Shown: in pieces, positions 57,250 to 64,000 of the stretch | Position numbering within the stretch: position 1 is the first letter of the stretch | Layout: every line of letters starts with the position of its first letter | NCBI RefSeq assembly: GCF_004010325.2 | Contig: NZ_SADR02000006.1 | Location: 124,001 to 188,000, forward strand | DNA length: 64,000 nt | Origin: Mesorhizobium sp. M00.F.Ca.ET.216.01.1.1 | Lineage (GTDB): Bacteria; Pseudomonadota; Alphaproteobacteria; Rhizobiales; Rhizobiaceae | Direction: 5' to 3' | Notes under the pieces: model-generated | Told to the model about the DNA's origin: nothing | Databases searched by the model: none | The model's input: the letters and a program-made list of their open reading frames with translations, nothing else | Program-made: the position numbers and the translations under genes

Positions 57250-58154
57250 TGCCAAACCCGCTTCTCGACATCAGGATCGGCACAATGGTGCGGGCCAACC
57301 TCGATGACCCGGCCGCCTATATCAAGGCGATCCTGCCGCTCGGCTTCGAGAGCATCCAGCCGTTCTTCTGGCAGACGCTGGGCGGCAAGGACCTTCCTCG
57401 CCTTGCCGGCCAGATCCGCGAGGCGATCGGCGATGCCGACGTCACCGTCTCCTCGATCGGTGTGTTCGGCAATCCGCTGGAGGACGGCGATGTCGATCGC
57501 GGCGTGATCGAGGCCTGGGAAACGGTCATCGACAATGCGCATCTGTTCGGCACCAGCACGGTCAGCGGCTTCACCGGCCGCATCCGCGGCAAGCCGCTGC
57601 CCGACAGCCTGCCGCGCTTCCGCGAGGTGTGGGGGCCGCTCGCCCGCCGCGCTGCCGACAAGGGCGTGCGCATCGCCTTCGAGAATTGCGCGATGGACGG
57701 CAACTGGGCGAGCGGCGACTGGAACATCGCCCACAATCCGGACGCCTGGGAGGTGATGTTCAACGAATTGCCAAACGACAATCTCGGCCTCGAATGGGAG
57801 CCCTGCCACCAGCTCGTCTATCTGATCGATCCGATCCCGCAGATCCGCAAATGGGCGCCGCGCATCTTCCATGTCCACGGCAAGGACGCGACGGTGCGCT
57901 GGGACGTGATCCGCGAGCATGGCGTGTTCGGCCGAATGCCGTTCGTGCAAATGCGCACGCCGGGCTTCGGCGACAGCGACTGGACAAGGGTGATCAGCGA
58001 ATTGCGGCTGGCCGGCTACAAGGGCGCCATCGACATCGAGGGCTGGCACGACCCGGTCTACCGCGACGACCTCGAGATCACCGGCCAGGCGAGGGCACTG
58101 GAGTATCTGAAGCAATGCCGGGGAGGCGCGAGGTATCTGCCGAATCCGGTGTGA
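57246..58154 (+). CDS. Sugar phosphate isomerase/epimerase, IolE/TIM-barrel family
   Basis: 302 residues of the AP-endonuclease-like TIM barrel. Metal ligand segments are IAFENC (near 143), LEWEPCHQ (near 183), HVHGKD (near 211) and IDIEGWHD (near 262). Such enzymes act in inositol and keto-sugar pathways. Its exact reaction is unknown; operon context suggests it acts after the oxidoreductase. Confidence 0.88.
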   Translation: MMPNPLLDIRIGTMVRANLDDPAAYIKAILPLGFESIQPFFWQTLGGKDLPRLAGQIREAIGDADVTVSSIGVFGNPLEDGDVDRGVIEAWETVIDNAHLFGTSTVSGFTGRIRGKPLPDSLPRFREVWGPLARRAADKGVRIAFENCAMDGNWASGDWNIAHNPDAWEVMFNELPNDNLGLEWEPCHQLVYLIDPIPQIRKWAPRIFHVHGKDATVRWDVIREHGVFGRMPFVQMRTPGFGDSDWTRVISELRLAGYKGAIDIEGWHDPVYRDDLEITGQARALEYLKQCRGGARYLPNPV

Positions 58155-58256
58155 GAGCAGGCCGGCGGGGGGTGCTGGCCAGCGAAGATTGCGGCGAAAA
58201 GCCGAAGCGATCGTCGAAAAACCCTCGGCTTGCGAGGACAAAAGGGAGGAACGTGC

Positions 58257-59267
58257 ATGAGCATCGCGAAGAGAACGACACTTCTGCGCTCGACCGTCGT
58301 GGCCGCCGCCACGGCGTTCTGCGCCATCGCCACCTTGCCCGCACAGGCGCTCGACGCCCAATGGTGCAAGGACGTCCACATCCGCTTCTTCGTCGGCGGC
58401 GCCGAGGGCGACGCCTTCGGCACCATCGTCTACAATGGCGCCAAGCAGGCGGCTGCCGACCTCGGGCCGAAGGTCGACTACATCTTCTCGGGCTGGGACG
58501 TCGAGAAGATGACGCAGCAGTTGCGCGAAGCGGTCGCGGTCAAGCCCGGCGGCATCGCCATGATGGGCCACCCGGGCGACGCTGCGATCATGCCGCTGGC
58601 CGAACAGGCGCACAAGGACGGCATCAAGATGATGTACCAGAACGTGCCGGTGCCGAAGGTGGTGGCGGCGTTCGGCGGCGGTTATGTCGGCGCCCAGCAG
58701 GAGCAACAGGGCCGCGCGCTCGGCGCCGAGGCGTTCAAGCTGGCCGGGCTCAAGGCCGGCGACAAGGCGATCATGATCGGCCCGTTCGAAAACGAGAACC
58801 GCGGCGCGCGCGAGCGCGGCACGGTCGCAGCCCTCAAGGGGGCCGGCGTCGAGGTCATCCAGCTTTCCTCGCCACCGAGCGGCGAATGGGCTTCCGACCC
58901 CAACCTGGCCATTCCGGTGATCACAGCGGCATTGCTCAACAACCCCGACGTCAAGGCGGTCGGCTATCCGGGCGGGCAGATGCTCGGCAACGTTGCCACC
59001 TACATGCAGGCGGCGGGACGGAAGCCAGGCGATATCTTCAATTTCGGCTTCGACACCAGCCCGCAGATCGTCGAGGGGTTCAAGGGCGGCTGGGTGCAGC
59101 TGACAGCCGACCAGCAGCCGTTCCTGCAGGGTTACCTGCCGATCCTCAGCCTCTGCCAGCAGGTGGTGCTCGGCCTGGCGCCGATGAATGTCGACACCGG
59201 CGCCGGCTTCGTCACGCCGCAGAATTACGAGATCGTCGCCGAGCTCGCCAAGCAGGCGCTGCGCTGA
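58257..59267 (+). CDS. CUT2-type sugar ABC transporter, periplasmic binding protein
   Basis: 336 residues with a signal peptide cleaved near AQA (31). The type I binding protein fold is shown by GTIVYNGAKQAAADLG and PGGIAMMGHPGD. AAAGGGAGGA precedes the ATG. It would deliver the sugar to the permease two genes downstream. Confidence 0.9.
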   Translation: MSIAKRTTLLRSTVVAAATAFCAIATLPAQALDAQWCKDVHIRFFVGGAEGDAFGTIVYNGAKQAAADLGPKVDYIFSGWDVEKMTQQLREAVAVKPGGIAMMGHPGDAAIMPLAEQAHKDGIKMMYQNVPVPKVVAAFGGGYVGAQQEQQGRALGAEAFKLAGLKAGDKAIMIGPFENENRGARERGTVAALKGAGVEVIQLSSPPSGEWASDPNLAIPVITAALLNNPDVKAVGYPGGQMLGNVATYMQAAGRKPGDIFNFGFDTSPQIVEGFKGGWVQLTADQQPFLQGYLPILSLCQQVVLGLAPMNVDTGAGFVTPQNYEIVAELAKQALR

Positions 59268-59331
59268 CCTGTAACCTCGGCATGCCGGTCGGATAGGCCT
59301 GACCGGCAGCCGGAACCAAGCGAGGATAGCC

Positions 59332-60125
<794 letters not shown>

Positions 60126-60129
<4 letters not shown>

Positions 60130-61175
60130 GCAAGACAATGGAGCCGGACCTGCAGAACCCGCTTGGCAACTCGCACAGCGACGCCACCCGGAAGGAGTGG
60201 AAGCACCCATCCGATCACTGGATGCGCCGCTTCGTTCTCGATAATCGCGCCGCACTCGGCACGCTCGGCGTGTTCATCGTCATGATGGCGGTGTTCATGA
60301 TCGCCAACCCAACCGTCTTCACCACCTGGTATCTCTACAGTTCCGTGCTCACCACGCTGCCGGTGGCGCTGTTCGTGGTGGTGCCGCTGGTCTTCGTCGT
60401 CACCTGCGGCGAGATCGACCTGTCGTTTCCGGCGACGATGGGCTTCGCCTCTTGGGTCTTCGCGGTGGTCGTGCAGGCCGGCTATGATCCGTTCCTCGGC
60501 ATTGCTGCGGCACTCGTCACCGGCACGTTGCTCGGCTTCCTGGTCGGATCGCTGGTCGTCTATGGCGGGCTGTCGTCGCTGATCGCCACGCTCGGCATGA
60601 ATTTCCTGCTGCGCGGCCTGATCCAGATCATCAACGAGGGCAAGTCGACCGCGCTGACCAGCCTTGCCGACAGTTGGGCCTACAAAATCTTTTCCAGCCA
60701 GATCTACGGAATTCCGGTGCAGATATTCTGGGCCATCGCCTTCGTTGTACTGTCGGCGCTGCTCTACAACAGGCATCGCTTCGGCGCGCAGGTGAAGGTG
60801 GTCGGCGACAATCCCGACAGCGCCCAGCAGATGGGCATCGACGTCAAGCGCGTCAGGGTCAAGGTGTTCGTCTTCGTCGGCATCGGCGCGGCGATCGCCG
60901 GCACCTTCTCGGTGATGATCAACTTCACCTGGTGGCCGACGGCGGGCGACGGCTATCTGCTGCCGGTGCTGGCGTCGGTATTCGTCGGCGGCACGCCGAC
61001 CTGGGGCGGCATCGGCACCGTCGTCGGCGGCGCCATCGGCGCGGTCACCGTATCGTTCATCCAGACGGGCGTCGTCGCGGCGGGCTTGAGCGGCTTTTAC
61101 GTGCAATTCTTCAACGGGCTGATCATCATCCTGTCGCTGCTCGGCCACAAATGGAACCAGGCGCGCTATCGCTGA
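60126..61175 (+). CDS. CUT2-type sugar ABC transporter, permease
   Basis: 349 residues, about ten membrane helices. VTCGEIDLSFPATMGFASW and VGDNPDSAQQMGI are typical of RbsC/FrcC permeases. An N-terminal 40-residue hydrophilic tail precedes the first helix. Last gene of the operon; convergent with uvrD, 14 bp apart. Confidence 0.91.
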
Positions 61176-61189
61176 GGGCGGGCTGACGG

Positions 61190-63820
61190 TCACACCCCAG
61201 TGACAAACCCGTCCAGAACGCGTTTCTGGCCGGCCTTGTCGAAGTCGATGGTCAGCTTGTTGCCGTCGATGGCCGAAATGTTGCCGTTGCCGAATTTCTG
61301 GTGGAAGACGCGGTCGCCCAGCTTGAAGGCGGACGGCGTGTCAGCGACGGATTTGGCGACCAGCTCGCCGTCGATGGTGCGGCCCTTGATCGATGTACGG
61401 CCGGCGCCGAAGCCGGAGTCGGTCTCGCCATAGCCGATGCGCTCGACCTGGTGGCCGGAGCGCGTGCCCCAGTTGCGGTCGGTCGCCTCGGTGCGGTTCT
61501 GTTGCGCGCGCTGCCAGCCCGGCGTCGCATAGCTGTTGGAGAAGGCGCCGGATTTCTCGGCGCCAATGTTGTCGAAGCGCGAAGCGCCATAGGGATTCTG
61601 GCGACCGCCACGTCCGGATGCGAATGATCCACCGCCATAGCCGCCGTAGTTGTTGCCGCTTTCGGCAACGTCGACATGGGCTTCCGGCAATTCATCGAGG
61701 AAGCGCGATGGGATGGTCGACTGCCACAGCCCGTGGATGCGGCGGTTGGAGACGAACCAGAGGTGCAGGTTCTTCTTGGCGCGGGTCAGCCCGACATAGG
61801 CCAGCCGGCGCTCCTCCTCCAGCCCGGAGCGGCCGCCCTCGTCAAGCGCGCGCTGGTGCGGGAACAGGCCTTCCTCCCAGCCAGGGAGAAAAACGGTCTC
61901 GAATTCGAGGCCCTTGGCCGAATGCAGCGTCATGATGTTGACGGCGTCGAGCTCTACGTTCTGCTCGGCGTCCATCACCAGCGCGACATGCTCGAGGAAG
62001 GAGCGCAGCGATTCGTACTCCTCCATGGAGCGGATCAGTTCCTTCAAATTCTCCAGCCGTCCCGGTGCTTCCGCCGAGCGGTCGTTCTTCCACATGTCGG
62101 TGTAACCGCTCTCCTCCAGAATGGTCTCGGCGAGCTCGGTGTGCGGCGTGGTTTCCAGTGCCTTTTGCCAGCGCTCGAAATTGGCGGCGACCTCGCGCAG
62201 TGCGGCGCGCGGCTTCGGCTTCAACTCGTCGCTCTCGGCGAGTTTGGCGGCGGCCTCCAGCATCGGGATGCGGAGCGCGCGCGCGGTATCGTGGATCTGG
62301 CGGATGGTGGCTTCGCCAAGGCCGCGCTTCGGCACGTTGACGATACGCTCGAAAGCGAGGTCGTCGGCGCCTTGCGCAACGACGCGGAAGAAGGCCAGCG
62401 CGTCGCGAATTTCGAGGCGCTCATAGAAGCGCGGGCCGCCGATGACACGGTAGTTGAGGCCGAGCGTGACGAAACGGTCCTCGAACTCGCGCATCTGGAA
62501 GGAGGCACGCACCAGGATCGCCATGTCGTTGAGATTGTGCTTTTGCCGCTGATAGGCCTCGATGGTCTCGCCGACGGCGCGAGCCTCCTCCTCGGAATCC
62601 CAGGCGGCATGGACGTGCACCTTGTCGTCCTCGGGCTCGTCGCGGTCGGTGAACAGCGTCTTGCCGAAGCGGCCCTCATTGTGGGCGATGAGGTGGGAGG
62701 CAGCACCCAGGATGTGCGCGGTGGAGCGGTAGTTGCGCTCCAGCCGGATGATGGTGGCGCCGGGAAAATCCTTGTCGAAGCGCAGGATGTTGTCGACCTC
62801 GGCGCCGCGCCAGCCATAGATCGACTGGTCGTCATCGCCGACGCAGCAAATATTCACTTTGCTTTCGCTCACGGCCGCGCGCTCGCTTCGCTCGCTGGCC
62901 TCCGCGAGGGCGGCCTGACCGGCCGACGCCCGGTCGGGCTTGCGGCCTTCGGCCGATCGCAGATCTGTCGATGAAGTGCGTCCGGCGTCCGACCGCTGCG
63001 CCAGCAGGCGCAGCCACATGTACTGAGCGGTGTTGGTGTCCTGATACTCGTCGACGAGGATGTACCTGAATTTGCGATGGTATTCCTTCAGCACGTCCGG
63101 ACTAGCGCGGAAGATGTTGATCGGGTGGCACAGGAGATCGCCGAAGTCGCAGGCGTTCAGCGTCTTCAGCCGCTCCTGATAGGCCTTGTAGAGCTCGCGG
63201 CCCTTGCCGTTGGCGAAGCTGCGGGCATCGCCTTCGGGAATGTCGGCGGGGCCAAGCCCCTTGTTCTTCCAGCCGTCGATCATCTGGGAGAACTGCTTGG
63301 CCGGCCAACGCTTGTCGTCCAGCCCTTCGGCCTGGATGAGCTGCTTGATCAGGCGCACGACGTCGTCCGTGTCGAGGATGGTGAAGTCGGATTTGAGCCC
63401 GGCAAGCTCGGCATGCCTGCGAAGCAGCTTCACTCCAATGGAATGGAAGGTGCCGAGCCACGGCATGCCTTCGACATTGCCATCGCCGATCAAAAGGCCA
63501 ATGCGCTGCTTCATCTCGCGCGCGGCCTTGTTGGTGAAAGTGACGGCAAGGATCTGCGAGGGGAAGGCCTTGCCGGTGGCGAGGATGTGGGCGATGCGAG
63601 TGGTCAGCACGCGCGTCTTGCCGGTGCCGGCGCCGGCCAGCACCAGAACCGGCCCTTCGGTGGTTTCCACCGCCAGCCGCTGCTCGGGGTTGAGACCCTT
63701 CAGATAGTCGGGCGCATTGTTGTGGCCGCTGCGGGCAGCCATGGCGCGCGCAGCAATGCCGGACGCGGGCCGCGCGTTCGGTTCGTCAAAAAAGGGCATG
63801 TCTTCCGAAAAGCCGGACAT
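61190..63820 (-). CDS. uvrD: PcrA/UvrD-type DNA helicase with in-frame repeat insertion
   Basis: 876 residues. Motif I AGAGTGKTR is at 62-70, motif II DEYQD at 257-261 and motif III GDDDQSIYGWRGAE at 328-341. Between II and III, residues about 276-321 are a foreign stretch of about 46 residues rich in Arg, Ser and Ala (nt 62858-62995). The C-terminal glycine-rich linker and the Tudor-like end (LGDRVFHQKFGNG) mark it as PcrA/UvrD. It unwinds DNA in repair and removes stalled complexes. The start MSGFSEDM was chosen over an upstream extension lacking similarity. Confidence 0.94.
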   Translation of the reverse strand: MSGFSEDMPFFDEPNARPASGIAARAMAARSGHNNAPDYLKGLNPEQRLAVETTEGPVLVLAGAGTGKTRVLTTRIAHILATGKAFPSQILAVTFTNKAAREMKQRIGLLIGDGNVEGMPWLGTFHSIGVKLLRRHAELAGLKSDFTILDTDDVVRLIKQLIQAEGLDDKRWPAKQFSQMIDGWKNKGLGPADIPEGDARSFANGKGRELYKAYQERLKTLNACDFGDLLCHPINIFRASPDVLKEYHRKFRYILVDEYQDTNTAQYMWLRLLAQRSDAGRTSSTDLRSAEGRKPDRASAGQAALAEASERSERAAVSESKVNICCVGDDDQSIYGWRGAEVDNILRFDKDFPGATIIRLERNYRSTAHILGAASHLIAHNEGRFGKTLFTDRDEPEDDKVHVHAAWDSEEEARAVGETIEAYQRQKHNLNDMAILVRASFQMREFEDRFVTLGLNYRVIGGPRFYERLEIRDALAFFRVVAQGADDLAFERIVNVPKRGLGEATIRQIHDTARALRIPMLEAAAKLAESDELKPKPRAALREVAANFERWQKALETTPHTELAETILEESGYTDMWKNDRSAEAPGRLENLKELIRSMEEYESLRSFLEHVALVMDAEQNVELDAVNIMTLHSAKGLEFETVFLPGWEEGLFPHQRALDEGGRSGLEEERRLAYVGLTRAKKNLHLWFVSNRRIHGLWQSTIPSRFLDELPEAHVDVAESGNNYGGYGGGSFASGRGGRQNPYGASRFDNIGAEKSGAFSNSYATPGWQRAQQNRTEATDRNWGTRSGHQVERIGYGETDSGFGAGRTSIKGRTIDGELVAKSVADTPSAFKLGDRVFHQKFGNGNISAIDGNKLTIDFDKAGQKRVLDGFVTGV
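62858..62995 (-). repeat. In-frame repeat insertion inside uvrD
   Basis: 138 bp (46 codons) with internal dyads such as GCTCGCTTCGCTCGC and GGCCGAAGGCCG. It encodes SDAGRTSSTDLRSAEGRKPD and onwards, unlike helicase sequence, between LRLLAQ and VNICCVGDDDQ. It is a different family from the hydantoinase insertions. Confidence 0.75.
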
Positions 63821-64000
63821 CTGCCCCGAATGTAGTGATTCGGCAGCGAAAGGCCAGAAGTGTCTCCGTTTTGTTCTCGATCCGGGCAGTGGACTCCCAA
63901 ATCCGGTCGAACATCGGTCCACGACCTATTGCACCGCACTTGCTTGACAGCCACGGCGGCCCGGAGAAAGTTGCGTCCGGGGCAGGAACGCAATGCCGGG

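Overview
The window looks like a chromosomal segment of a GC-rich alphaproteobacterium of the order Rhizobiales, most likely Mesorhizobium or a close relative. The grounds are gene order (mraZ-rsmH-ftsL-ftsI-murEF-mraY-murD-ftsW-murGCB-ddlB-ftsQAZ-lpxC-bamD-recN-ligA), btaAB betaine-lipid genes behind a PHO box, a dense cluster of GANTC (CcrM) sites before ddlB, and protein sequence typical of the group. This assignment is by recognition; no search was run.

Layout. 1-3.2 kb: cell-wall hydrolases (an MltB-type transglycosylase cut by the left edge and a GH25 lysozyme-like lipoprotein) and a serine beta-lactamase-fold hydrolase. 3.2-9.0 kb, minus strand: btaB-btaA for DGTS lipid, preceded by a fused hydantoinase/5-oxoprolinase gene that carries two in-frame palindromic insertions. 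9.2-12.5 kb: a small lipoprotein, a TerB-DnaJ protein overlapping an AmpD-like amidase, an SLT lytic transglycosylase and the RNase P RNA gene. 12.7-13.8 kb: a Cys/Met-metabolism PLP enzyme on the minus strand.

14.2-39.4 kb is the division and cell wall (dcw) cluster. Most genes overlap by ATGA or a few bases. It opens with a promoter-like element lying inside four 10-bp-spaced MraZ-type boxes. A 231-bp gap between murB and ddlB, holding eight GANTC sites, separates the precursor-synthesis genes from ddlB-ftsQ-ftsA-ftsZ. lpxC, bamD, recN and ligA follow, each behind its own spacer. Together these genes make lipid II, flip and polymerise it at the septum, assemble the Z ring and start lipid A synthesis.

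39.4-54.7 kb is a mosaic of single genes: DUF2461, azlCD branched-chain amino acid exporter, a LysR regulator, aminopeptidase P, a 61-aa protein, prmA, a Sco protein, CreA, a hexapeptide acyltransferase, a low-affinity iron permease domain protein, an SDR, a TMEM175-like channel, an MFS gene broken by two compensating frameshifts, a MATE transporter and a phytase-like esterase. 55.0-61.2 kb is a sugar or polyol catabolic locus: a LacI-family repressor divergent from an oxidoreductase, an IolE-like isomerase and a CUT2-type ABC importer, with a perfect 14-bp operator between them. The right end is a PcrA/UvrD helicase with a 46-residue in-frame insertion between helicase motifs II and III.

The most distinctive signals are the protein-invading repeats (two in the hydantoinase gene, one in uvrD, and a related intergenic copy), the MraZ-box promoter, the GANTC cluster upstream of ddlB-ftsQAZ, and the PHO box of btaA. 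No tRNA, CRISPR array, insertion sequence or prophage was seen.
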